In this document: positions 8,687 through 14,975 of the stretch, in pieces
Layout: each line of letters starts with the position of its first letter
How positions within the stretch are numbered: position 1 is the first letter of the stretch
From: CAYTED01 sp964404075
GTDB taxonomy: Bacteria; Patescibacteriota; Minisyncoccia; Moranbacterales; UBA1568
DNA length: 20,591 nt
Direction: 5' to 3'
Assembly (NCBI GenBank): GCA_964404075.1
Contig: CAYOIM010000015.1
Location: forward strand, 1 to 20,591
Position numbers and translations under genes: made by a program
The notes under the pieces: generated by a model
Told to the model about the DNA's origin: nothing
The model's input: the letters and a program-made list of their open reading frames with translations, nothing else
Databases searched by the model: none

Positions 8687-8880
8687 AGGATTGAGAAATG
8701 AGATAATAGAGTTGNNNNNNNNNNNNNNNNNNNNNNNNNNNNNNNNNNNNNNNNNNNNNNNNNNNNNNNNNNNNNNNNNNNNNNNNNNNNNNNNNNNNNN
8801 NNNNNNNNNNNNNNATGGGAAGATGGAGAGATGAAAAAAATATTTTCTATTTCCTGTTTGCTATTTTCTGTTTCCTGTTC
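8687..8880. other. Assembly gap of 100 N with repeat-like flanks
   Basis: Bases 8715-8814 are exactly 100 N, the usual placeholder for a scaffold gap of unknown size. The left flank (8687-8714) is, on the minus strand, a CT-rich tract (TCTATTATCTCATTTCTC) that forms the pgk leader. The right flank (8815-8880) holds a CT-rich patch (CATCTCTCCATCTTCCC on the minus strand) and two near-copies of ACAGGAAAYAGAAAATA. The gap probably fell in a repeated intergenic element. Any gene, promoter or terminator between mraY and pgk would be hidden here. Confidence 0.9.
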
Positions 8881-9993
8881 TTATTTCCCCATTCCGATTA
8901 TACCAATAATGACGCCGAGAAGCGAGGTGATGGCGGTAAATACCCAGGCGCGCATGGTGACTTTCGGTTCTGGCCAGCCCAAAGCCTCGAAATGATGATG
9001 AATGGGCGTCGCGAGGAATATTTTCTTTCCGAAGAATCGTTTCGAGCAGAGCTGTATGGCGACACTGCCGGACTCGAGTACATAGATGAAGACGATAAGG
9101 AAGAGGATGATGGTCGAATTGGTCAGCATGGCGATGATGCCGAGCGTCGTCCCGAGGGAAATCGCCCCCGTATCGCCCATGAAGAATCGCGCCGGGTAGA
9201 TATTGAACCAAAGGAAAGCAAGGAGGGCGCCGGAGACGGCCGCGCAAAACGATGCGAGATCGACCTTATTCTCTATAAACGCGATGATCGCGAAGGAAAA
9301 AAAAGCGAAGAGGAGGACACCGGCATTGAGACCGTCGAGCCCGTCCGTTTCATTGGAGGAGATGGCGGAAAAGAGGATGACGAAGAGAAAAATCGGTATA
9401 TACCAGAGACCGATCTGGAAATCCCCGACGGCAGGGACATGGATGAAGCCCCAGCCGAGTTTCGAATAGAACCACCATGATCCGATGCCGGCGATGATGA
9501 AGAGCCACCAGAATCGGAAGGCGAATCGCATACCGCCACCCTTGTTCGTCCCGCATCCCCGTACGCTCATATAGTCATCGAAGAGTCCGAGGATGCCGGT
9601 CGCGGCGAGCGCGGCGAGCGGGAGCCAAGTCTGCGATCGACTGAGAAAATCGAGTCGACTGATGAAATTGATATCGAGGAATTGGGCGATGAGCGGGAAG
9701 AGATGCTCCGATGCGAACGCGAAAGAAAGGACGGTAAACCAAATGATCACCCCTCCCATGGTGGGGGTATTCGCCTTCCAGGCATGCATCCTACTCACAT
9801 GGGTCAGCTTTTCCCCCTGCACAGAATGAGACTTGATGCGGATACCGATGCGATATTTGTAGAGGATATGCGTCCACAGAGGCGTCAGCGCGAAAGCGAG
9901 GAGAAAGGCGATGAAGCCCGTGACAAGAACCTTCAGGACATTCATGACGACCGGGAGAGTCTGGATTTGCGCGAGTTGTATTCCGTCAGTCAT
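8881..9993 (-). CDS. mraY: Phospho-MurNAc-pentapeptide transferase
   Basis: Transfers phospho-MurNAc-pentapeptide from UDP to undecaprenyl phosphate, making lipid I; integral membrane protein of peptidoglycan synthesis. It has 370 residues and about ten hydrophobic helices. Diagnostic motifs are the LFDDY pair (D139, D140), NETDGLDGLNAG (214-225) with D217, FFMGDTGA (270-277), and the histidine motif IHHHFEALGW (331-340). The family usually reads N-x-TDGLDGLA, so this site is ordinary. A cytoplasmic insert RGCGTNKGGGMRFAFRF follows the DDY motif. It lies 30 bases after the D-Ala-D-Ala carboxypeptidase gene in the same direction, and both act on peptidoglycan. An AGAGGA Shine-Dalgarno at 10004-10009 supports the ATG, though ten bases is a long spacing. 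Confidence 0.97.
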   Translation of the reverse strand: MTDGIQLAQIQTLPVVMNVLKVLVTGFIAFLLAFALTPLWTHILYKYRIGIRIKSHSVQGEKLTHVSRMHAWKANTPTMGGVIIWFTVLSFAFASEHLFPLIAQFLDINFISRLDFLSRSQTWLPLAALAATGILGLFDDYMSVRGCGTNKGGGMRFAFRFWWLFIIAGIGSWWFYSKLGWGFIHVPAVGDFQIGLWYIPIFLFVILFSAISSNETDGLDGLNAGVLLFAFFSFAIIAFIENKVDLASFCAAVSGALLAFLWFNIYPARFFMGDTGAISLGTTLGIIAMLTNSTIILFLIVFIYVLESGSVAIQLCSKRFFGKKIFLATPIHHHFEALGWPEPKVTMRAWVFTAITSLLGVIIGIIGMGK

Positions 9994-10023
9994 AGGATTT
10001 TGTTCCTCTAGTATAGACGAAAA

Positions 10024-11046
10024 CTATCGCCAATCAAAGGCACCGAAGCTCCAGTGGAACATCGACCGGATGTTCTCGAAACGCGCCGTGTCATCGAGGA
10101 CGACCGCAACGACCGGATGTTGCCCGTCATTGTTCGTCGCGGCGGCGAGGAGGGATCGTCCGGCGAGCGGTGTGAATCCCGTCTTCGTTCCGAGGAGATT
10201 GGGAAACTGTCCGAGGAGTTCGTCGGTGTTGAAAATCTCATGCTCGTACTCACCATCAACGGAGGTGAAGGTCATTTTCTCACTTCGCATGATCTCCCAG
10301 AGGAGCGGATGTTTGAGCGCTTCGCTCGCGATGAGCGCCATATCATGCGCCGTCGAATAGCATTCCGTTTCGCGTCCGTCGATTTCCAATCCCGAAGGGG
10401 TGCAGAAGTGGGAATCGGAAAGTCCCAGCTCATGAGCCCTCGCATTCATGATTTTCGCGAATCCGTCCGGTGTCCCGCCAAGGTGCTTCCCGAGGGCGGT
10501 CGCGGCATCATTCGCGCTGTTCATGAGCATGGCTCGCAAGAGATTGTGCACGCTTACCTGTTCGCCGATTTTCAATCGCACGCCGTTGCAGAATCCAGTC
10601 CGCGGACAACCGATCCGGGTTCCTTCCAGATAGATCTCCTCTCCGATAGTGACCGGTTCTTCGAGGTCCTTCACCCGTTCCACGACGATGAGTGCCGTCA
10701 GCATCTTCGTGAGCGATGCGACTTGGCGTTTCTCGCTGGCATTCCGATCGTAGAGTACCGTTCCCGAGTCCGCATCGAGGATGACCGCGGAATGCGCAGA
10801 TGCGATGGCGAGATTGAGGGCATAATCCTTCTTTACGGGTCGGAAACTCGATGCGAGAGAACGATTCTCCCGAAGCAACGGCAGGAGTTCCCCGGAATCA
10901 CGAGAAGGGGCTTCCTTCGAAACACCCGCGACCAAGGGCTTCACATATGATGGATTGGGCGTGAAATTTTTCTGAAAGCCGAAATAAGCCGATGTGATCG
11001 CTCCGGATAAGAGAAAAAAGAAGAGAAAGAAAAGGGTGATACGCAT
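10024..11046 (-). CDS. D-alanyl-D-alanine carboxypeptidase, S11 family
   Basis: Penicillin-binding serine peptidase that trims the terminal D-Ala of peptidoglycan stems outside the membrane. The three active-site motifs are intact: S111-LTK (SxxK), SAN at 177-179 (SxN) and KTG at 288-290. The N-terminus (MRITLFFLFFFLLSGAITSAYFGF) is a signal peptide or membrane anchor, followed by a linker of about 60 residues before the catalytic domain at about 83. The chain ends at 340, soon after the catalytic fold, so the C-terminal beta domain of E. coli PBP5 is absent. C147 and C153 flank a short loop (GCPRTGFCNG) and might pair. It lies between scpB and mraY. Its leader holds palindromic element A and a pyrimidine-rich tract, with no Shine-Dalgarno. 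The paralogue (dacA/dacF-like) cannot be named with confidence. Confidence 0.94.
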   Translation of the reverse strand: MRITLFFLFFFLLSGAITSAYFGFQKNFTPNPSYVKPLVAGVSKEAPSRDSGELLPLLRENRSLASSFRPVKKDYALNLAIASAHSAVILDADSGTVLYDRNASEKRQVASLTKMLTALIVVERVKDLEEPVTIGEEIYLEGTRIGCPRTGFCNGVRLKIGEQVSVHNLLRAMLMNSANDAATALGKHLGGTPDGFAKIMNARAHELGLSDSHFCTPSGLEIDGRETECYSTAHDMALIASEALKHPLLWEIMRSEKMTFTSVDGEYEHEIFNTDELLGQFPNLLGTKTGFTPLAGRSLLAAATNNDGQHPVVAVVLDDTARFENIRSMFHWSFGAFDWR

Positions 11047-11098
11047 AGCGAGAAAGAGGTGAGAGTGTAGAGTGGAATGATGAGATGTGAGGTGCGAG
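11047..11098 (-). other. Pyrimidine-rich leader before the carboxypeptidase
   Basis: On the minus strand the 52 bases before ATG 11046 are almost free of G, with repeated CTC, CATC and CACTC words (CACTCTACACTCTCACCTC). There is no Shine-Dalgarno. The same kind of tract lies between palindromic element C and the ATG at 14976, and before pgk. Confidence 0.6.
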
Positions 11099-11099
11099 A

Positions 11100-11151
11100 T
11101 TTTTTATAGCGGTCGCTCCGCTTCTGCAACGGTGCGTCCGCTGTAAAAAAA
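11100..11151. repeat. Palindromic intergenic element, copy A
   Basis: This 52-base imperfect palindrome lies between scpB and the carboxypeptidase. The core runs from AGCGGTCGC to GCGTCCGCT, flanked by TTTTTATA on the left and TGTAAAAAAA on the right, which also pair. The inner loop (CCGCTTCTGCAACGG) is the most diverged of the four copies. Each strand would give an RNA with U at the 5' end and A at the 3' end of the stem, so it is not built like a terminator. Confidence 0.7.
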
Positions 11152-11152
11152 T

Positions 11153-11728
11153 TCAAACATGCACATCTCCAGTCGGAGCGTTTTCGGACAAAAGATTTAT
11201 GAGGCGCTCATCCGAAGAGAGGGCGTCGTATTCGGGGAGGTCGGTCACTCGTTCGATCCCGAGCACTTTCAAGAAATCGAATGTCGGACGATAAATGTAT
11301 CCGCGACTATCATGCGGATTCCCTTCCCGCTCGATCAGCCCCCGTATGAGCAGATGGCGGAGAGTAAAGCTGGAATTCACTCCGCGAATCGCATCAATAT
11401 CCGCGCGCGTGACCGGCGCACGATACGCGATTACGGCAAGCGTCTCGAGGCTGGCGCGGCTGAGATTCTCCTCGATTTCCCCGGTGCGCAAGCGCTCGAT
11501 GACGGATGCGTACTTCCCTTTGGTCGCGATTTGCACCGCATCGCCGAGACGCATGAGGGTGAGTCCTGATTCCGAAGCGCGATAACGGACTTCCAAGGCA
11601 TCGATCGCCGAAAAAGCTTCGTCCTTCGGTATGCGAAGTGTTTTCGCGATCCGATCGATGTGCTGAGGAGCTCCCGAAGCGAAAAGAACAGCTTCGAGCT
11701 GGGCAATGATTTCTGGCTTGGTATCCAT
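11153..11728 (-). CDS. scpB: Segregation and condensation protein B
   Basis: Winged-helix dimer that binds the kleisin ScpA in the SMC condensin complex, organising and segregating the chromosome. Its 191 residues fit the family. The N-terminal half (IIAQLEAVLFASGAPQHIDR) is the first winged helix. The second half contains the hallmark LETLAVIAYRAPVTRADIDA (about 93-112) and the IRGVNS turn, then LLIRGLIEREG and GYIYRPTFDFLKVLG. It starts 14 bases after scpA and is surely co-transcribed with it. No smc gene is in the window. Its stop is followed within a few bases by palindromic element A. Confidence 0.96.
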   Translation of the reverse strand: MDTKPEIIAQLEAVLFASGAPQHIDRIAKTLRIPKDEAFSAIDALEVRYRASESGLTLMRLGDAVQIATKGKYASVIERLRTGEIEENLSRASLETLAVIAYRAPVTRADIDAIRGVNSSFTLRHLLIRGLIEREGNPHDSRGYIYRPTFDFLKVLGIERVTDLPEYDALSSDERLINLLSENAPTGDVHV

Positions 11729-11742
11729 AAGAAAAGAAACGA

Positions 11743-12474
11743 TTAATCCGTTTTGGGTGATTTTCCCGCGCTCGCCGCATCGCGGAAACGGATTTCACCG
11801 AAAAGCGCTCCCTGTTCGGCATGCACGATGCGTTGCTTGATCAGCTCGAGAAGGGCGAGAAAGGAAACGATGACATGCACCCGATCGGTCGCGATCGCGA
11901 CGATATCGGAAAACGATTTCTGCACCCGATCCCGGATGGATTCCTGAAGGAGGGTAATCTTCTCCTCGAGAGTGACGATTTCCGCGACGCGTTTCTCCTC
12001 AAGTATTTCCTTGGAGGGCAGATTGCCGAGAACCAATCGGAAATGAGCCACGAGATCCTCTCCCCGTATGTCTTTCGGCGGGAGGAAAAACGGAATGGAT
12101 TCAAGTGAGGACTCTCTCGTGATGAGAGCGTGCTTCTGCGATACGAGGATACCGAGGCACGCGGCGGCATCCTTGAACTGCTTGTATCGGCGGAGTTCCG
12201 CTTCGAGATCGCCGATCTCCTCTTCTTCCTCGTCGGTGAAAGCGAGAATGGGGAGGAGCGCCTTCGACTTAATGAGGATGAGGCGTGCCGCGATACCGAG
12301 GAACCGGGAGAGATTATCGAGCGTAATGTTATCTTCCCGGGAAACATATTCGAGGTATTGATCCGCAATTTTCGCGAGGCTGAGTCTCGTGATATCGAGC
12401 CTTTCCCGTTCGATGAGGCTAAGGAGGAGTGGCAAGGGTCCCTCAAATTGTTCCAATTGAATATGATATTCCAT
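11743..12474 (-). CDS. scpA: Segregation and condensation protein A (kleisin)
   Basis: Kleisin subunit bridging SMC heads and ScpB in bacterial condensin. It has 243 residues. The N-terminal SMC-binding region begins YHIQLEQFEGPLPLLLSLIERERLDI (residues 3-28), close to the family's FxGPLDLLLxLI pattern with D replaced by P. LARLILIKSKALLP-type helix is seen at IAARLILIKSKALLP (61-75), followed by an acidic linker EEEEEIGDLEAELRRYK. The C-terminal winged helix (VIVSFLALLELIKQRIVHAEQ) binds ScpB-SMC. It heads the scpA-scpB-carboxypeptidase-mraY run and has an extended -10 promoter about 40 bases upstream of the start. Confidence 0.96.
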   Translation of the reverse strand: MEYHIQLEQFEGPLPLLLSLIERERLDITRLSLAKIADQYLEYVSREDNITLDNLSRFLGIAARLILIKSKALLPILAFTDEEEEEIGDLEAELRRYKQFKDAAACLGILVSQKHALITRESSLESIPFFLPPKDIRGEDLVAHFRLVLGNLPSKEILEEKRVAEIVTLEEKITLLQESIRDRVQKSFSDIVAIATDRVHVIVSFLALLELIKQRIVHAEQGALFGEIRFRDAASAGKSPKTD

Positions 12475-12501
12475 GAGAGTAGAGCTTTCAAACTCTGAGA
12501 C

Positions 12502-12528
12502 GCTTCGAAGCCTCGTCCCAGTATACCA
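12502..12528 (-). promoter_or_regulatory. Extended -10 promoter and palindrome before scpA
   Basis: The minus strand reads TGGTATACT at 12520-12528, an extended -10 with one change from TATAAT; no good -35 is seen. Transcription should start near 12513, leaving a leader of about 39 bases. The first transcribed bases contain the perfect ten-base palindrome GCTTCGAAGC (12502-12511). This could be a 5'-end hairpin or an operator, though such a short palindrome can occur by chance. Confidence 0.55.
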
Positions 12529-12579
12529 TGACGAAGGGCTTTCGAAAATATCCCCTTCTCCGATTATTTGGAGTGAATA

Positions 12580-13797
12580 TCACCTCGTATCCCTGAGAAA
12601 CAATGCGGAAAAAAGACTGCTCCCCATCACGGAGGCGACGAGGAAAAAGATGATTTTTACCGGGAAGACGAAGAGGAGCGGGATAACGATGATGGCGGAG
12701 AGGATATTGGAGAGCGGTCTCGCCATGCGGAAGAATGCGATGATGTCCAGGTCATCCCCATCCACCTGTTTGTAGAAATACGAGTCCCGGAGAACTTCTA
12801 TACCCGCGATACCGATGCGACTGAAGAGGAGTACGGATGCCCAGATCGCGACCGAAGGAGTCGAGAGGAAGGCGAATGAGCAGGTCGCGAGGGAGGCGAT
12901 GACGATGGCGGCGATGAGAAGCTCCTTTTCCCCGGTTTTCTTGTCGGCGAGGATGCCGAGCGGGTATTCGAGGGTAACGAATGGCAGGAGCATGATGGTG
13001 AAGATGATGCCGATCTGATGCCAATCGAGTCCGAGGGAGAGGAGATAAATCGGCGTATAGATCGTCATCGTGGCATAAAAAAATTCGAGACCGAAGGAGA
13101 TATGGAAGATGCGCGCGAGATCCCTCCGTTCGCGCCAGATTTTCTTCAGGGTCGTCAATGGCCGTAATGCCGCTCCATGGATGATGCGGTTTTCTCTCCG
13201 GAGGAAGAGGAGGATGAGAATGAGGACGGATGAGAACCCGACGAGAGAAATGGTGAAGATTCCGCCGAAGCCGTATCGCTCGAGCGTGTATGTCGATATG
13301 ATCGGTCCGCAGATCGACCCGATACTGATGATGGCGAGGTGCATCCCCCGTACTCTCCCGGATATGCCATCGGTAGAATACCCTTCAAGGATGATATCAA
13401 AGGTAACCCAGACGAGATTGATGAGGATGATGATGAAGATGAGGATGGCCGTGCCTGTGAACGAAACGGGTATTTTCGTGAGAAAGGAAGACAGGACAAT
13501 GAGTGCGACGAAAAAAATCGAGAGGAGGCGGATCTTGCCGATACTTCGGATCCACTGGTGCAAAAAGAAGAGCAGGGTGAAACTCGTTCCATACGCGATG
13601 AAATAAAAGATGCTCACATTGTCATTGCGGAGAGCGGTCGCGAAATAGGTCGAGAGGACATAGATGAACGACGACTCCGTGAAGGCGAGGAGGAGCGAGA
13701 GGAAGCTGAGGAAATTGGCTTTCGGGAGATCGAGTTTTTCTCGGTGCATAAGGATCTTTTGTTTTCGCAGTTGGATCGGCGTCGCTCCCCGCATCAT
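12580..13797 (-). CDS. Major facilitator superfamily transporter
   Basis: Polytopic membrane transporter of about 405 residues with roughly twelve hydrophobic helices in two six-helix halves. The half boundary is the charged loop LRRENRIIHGAALRPLTTLK, and the second half carries the MFS motif A remnant LGILADKKTGEKELL. The substrate is not evident. ATG 13797 overlaps the stop of the preceding gene as ATGA, which suggests translational coupling. A TTG at 13806 would add three residues and is less likely. It shares a unit with the membrane-anchored Ada-like protein upstream. No clear Rho-independent terminator follows it; a GAAGGG/CCCTTC hairpin about 40 bases downstream lacks a T run and overlaps the scpA promoter region. 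Confidence 0.9.
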   Translation of the reverse strand: MMRGATPIQLRKQKILMHREKLDLPKANFLSFLSLLLAFTESSFIYVLSTYFATALRNDNVSIFYFIAYGTSFTLLFFLHQWIRSIGKIRLLSIFFVALIVLSSFLTKIPVSFTGTAILIFIIILINLVWVTFDIILEGYSTDGISGRVRGMHLAIISIGSICGPIISTYTLERYGFGGIFTISLVGFSSVLILILLFLRRENRIIHGAALRPLTTLKKIWRERRDLARIFHISFGLEFFYATMTIYTPIYLLSLGLDWHQIGIIFTIMLLPFVTLEYPLGILADKKTGEKELLIAAIVIASLATCSFAFLSTPSVAIWASVLLFSRIGIAGIEVLRDSYFYKQVDGDDLDIIAFFRMARPLSNILSAIIVIPLLFVFPVKIIFFLVASVMGSSLFSALFLRDTR

Positions 13798-14201
13798 TTG
13801 AGGCAACCCGGTCTATACCCTTTCGCTTCGGCGGCATCCTTCGATACGAAGCAGATCCTATTTGTCGCCTTGATCCGTTTGGCGGGAGCGCAGGTCGGCA
13901 GATGATAGAGCGTCGAATTCTTGCTTCCGATGAACGCGCATTTTCCTTCGGGTGAAGCGGCATGTGAAGATTTATATGGCACCAGGGATGATTCCTTCGC
14001 CGTATCACCCAGTACCTGTGGATTCGATACTTCCTGCGGCGGCACGATACTCATGACGATCGGCGTTTCGAGGAAAGATTTCTCCCGCAGGATGCCGAGA
14101 GAATATCCTGCCAATCCGGCGGAAAATATGCCGATTCCGAGGACCAATCTCGTATGATCCCGAGAAAACCATTCCCGTATAATGCGAAAAAGCTCCTTCA
14201 T
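13794..14201 (-). CDS. Membrane-anchored protein with Ada-like zinc-binding domain
   Basis: Small protein of 135 residues. A basic N-terminus is followed by one membrane helix at about 19-38 (LVLGIGIFSAGLAGYSLGIL), a linker of about 45 residues, and a C-terminal domain from about 88. The domain reads CAFIGSKNSTLYHLPTCAPA (88-107), then KATNRICFVS and AEAKGYRPGCLK to the end. This matches the Ada metal-binding fold seen in many small exported CPR proteins (SKNSxxYHxxxC ... GYRPC). C104 and C133 remain, with H100, C88 and C117 as further candidates. The final CxxC pair is cut short because the chain stops two residues after C133. No methyltransferase part is present, so a DNA-repair role is unlikely. 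It is the first gene of a two-gene unit with the MFS transporter and diverges from rpmA. Confidence 0.8.
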   Translation of the reverse strand: MKELFRIIREWFSRDHTRLVLGIGIFSAGLAGYSLGILREKSFLETPIVMSIVPPQEVSNPQVLGDTAKESSLVPYKSSHAASPEGKCAFIGSKNSTLYHLPTCAPAKRIKATNRICFVSKDAAEAKGYRPGCLK

Positions 14202-14229
14202 AATGATCGCTTACCCGCTTTCTCCATTA

Positions 14230-14257
14230 TTGACAAGACCTGAAAACATGCTATACT
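14230..14257 (+). promoter_or_regulatory. Promoter of rpmA
   Basis: Perfect -35 TTGACA (14230-14235), 16-base spacer and an extended -10 TGCTATACT (TATACT at 14252-14257). Transcription should start near 14264, inside the left arm of the inverted-repeat element. The rpmA mRNA would therefore begin with a leader of about 200 bases containing the whole element. Confidence 0.75.
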
Positions 14258-14259
14258 CC

Positions 14260-14425
14260 ACTAGACCTGTTACCTTATAGGCTTCTTGGTAAAAATCGGC
14301 AGATTTTAGACAGAGCCGATGGGAAAATATTTTTTGTTTAGCCCAAGCTAAGCTAAAAATATTTTCTCCAGGATATGGCGAAAGGTGACATTTTTAACTG
14401 GAGCTTATAAGGTAACAGGTCTAGT
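14260..14425. mobile_element. MITE-like element with long terminal inverted repeats
   Basis: A 166-base AT-rich block bounded by a 20-base perfect inverted repeat (ACTAGACCTGTTACCTTATA at 14260-14279; its complement ends at 14425). The repeat continues imperfectly inward for about 15 more bases. Inside are a small hairpin (ATCGGC ... GCCGAT, 14296-14321) and a larger one around 14322-14370 whose arms share AAAATATTTTT and end at TTTAGC-CCAA-GCTAAGC. The bases just outside are ATACTCC on the left and ATACTCA on the right, a near-perfect seven-base target duplication. It has no ORF of note. It could equally be an RNA leader structure for rpmA, since it would be transcribed. Confidence 0.6.
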
Positions 14426-14465
14426 ATACTCATTTTCCGATTTAAAAGTAAGGGCATTATATACT

Positions 14466-14753
14466 ATGGCACATAAAAAAGCGGGCGGAACGACTTCTCT
14501 CGGTCGTGATTCCATTTCCAAGCGGCTCGGTGTGAAGATTTATGGCGGTCAATTCGCGGAAGCGGGCAATGTCATCATCCGTCAGCGTGGGACGAAGTAC
14601 CACCTCGGAAAAAACATGAAGAAAGGCGCGGATGATACGCTCTATGCCCTCGTGAACGGCATCGTCGAATTCAAGACGAAGAAAGTCCGTGAATTTACCG
14701 GGAAGCTCGTCGAGCGCATTTTCGTCGGCATCATCCCGAAAGAGACTCGGTAA
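14466..14753 (+). CDS. rpmA: Ribosomal protein bL27
   Basis: Large-subunit ribosomal protein whose N-terminal tail reaches the peptidyl transferase centre. The start MAHKKAGGTTSLGRDSISK is diagnostic, and residues such as KRLGVKIYGGQ and IIRQRGTKYHLGKNM follow the family. It has 95 residues, slightly longer than most because of the C-terminal KVREFTGKLVERIFVGIIPKETR. The chosen ATG at 14466 gives the normal N-terminus directly, so there is no cleavable leader as in Firmicutes. A longer in-frame start at 14385 lies inside the inverted-repeat element and is rejected. A weak AAGGG lies 13 bases upstream. Unusually, the gene is not next to rplU (bL21). Confidence 0.98.
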   Translation: MAHKKAGGTTSLGRDSISKRLGVKIYGGQFAEAGNVIIRQRGTKYHLGKNMKKGADDTLYALVNGIVEFKTKKVREFTGKLVERIFVGIIPKETR

Positions 14754-14758
14754 CTATC

Positions 14759-14827
14759 TTTTTTACAGTGGTTTTACCCCTGTACGAGCGCGAGCGGTTG
14801 TTCCCCTTTTGGAGGGGTGCAACCGCT
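14759..14827. repeat. Palindromic intergenic element, copy B, with a half copy
   Basis: The full core is at 14793-14827. AGCGGTTG pairs with CAACCGCT, and inside it CCCCT pairs with AGGGG around a five-base loop TTTGG. Just before it, TTTTTTACAGTGGTT (14759-14773) resembles the left end of the other copies, as if a partial copy precedes the full one. The stem is followed by GTTTCT, so on the plus strand it could act as a weak terminator for rpmA. Confidence 0.65.
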
Positions 14828-14844
14828 GTTTCTATTCCGCCTTG

Positions 14845-14853
14845 TGATACAAT
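14845..14853 (+). promoter_or_regulatory. Extended -10 promoter of the heptad-repeat gene
   Basis: TGATACAAT is an extended -10 with one mismatch in TATAAT and no good -35. Transcription should start near 14860. The leader of about 115 bases would contain element C and the pyrimidine-rich tract before ATG 14976. Confidence 0.5.
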
Positions 14854-14883
14854 GGAGTGAAAAGAGTGAACGACCGTTCCGCA

Positions 14884-14937
14884 TTTTTTTTACAACGGTT
14901 GTTCCGCTTTTGGAGCGGTGCAACCGCTGTAAAAAAA
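14884..14937. repeat. Palindromic intergenic element, copy C
   Basis: The best preserved copy, a 54-base palindrome. The left arm TTTTTTTACA-A-CGGTTG pairs with CAACCG-C-TGTAAAAAAA. The inner stem CCGCT/AGCGG closes the loop TTTGG. Compared with copy B, the inner stem has changed on both sides (CCCCT/AGGGG to CCGCT/AGCGG), which keeps pairing. It lies in the leader of the heptad-repeat gene. Confidence 0.75.
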
Positions 14938-14975
14938 CTTCACCTCTTAACTCTCAACTCTCATCTCCCCTCAAT
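14938..14975 (+). other. Pyrimidine-rich leader before the heptad-repeat gene
   Basis: Between element C and ATG 14976 the sequence is CT-rich with repeated words (AACTCTCAACTCTCATCTC) and contains no G until the start codon. No Shine-Dalgarno is present. The carboxypeptidase gene has the same order of hairpin, A run, CT tract and ATG. Confidence 0.6.

Noticed and set aside
14385..14465. Longer N-terminus for bL27
   Set aside because: The extra codons lie in the inverted-repeat element, and MAHKKAGG is the normal bL27 start.
14884..14937. Palindromic element read as a Rho-independent terminator
   Set aside because: The stem has U at the 5' side and A at the 3' side on both strands, the opposite of a terminator tail.
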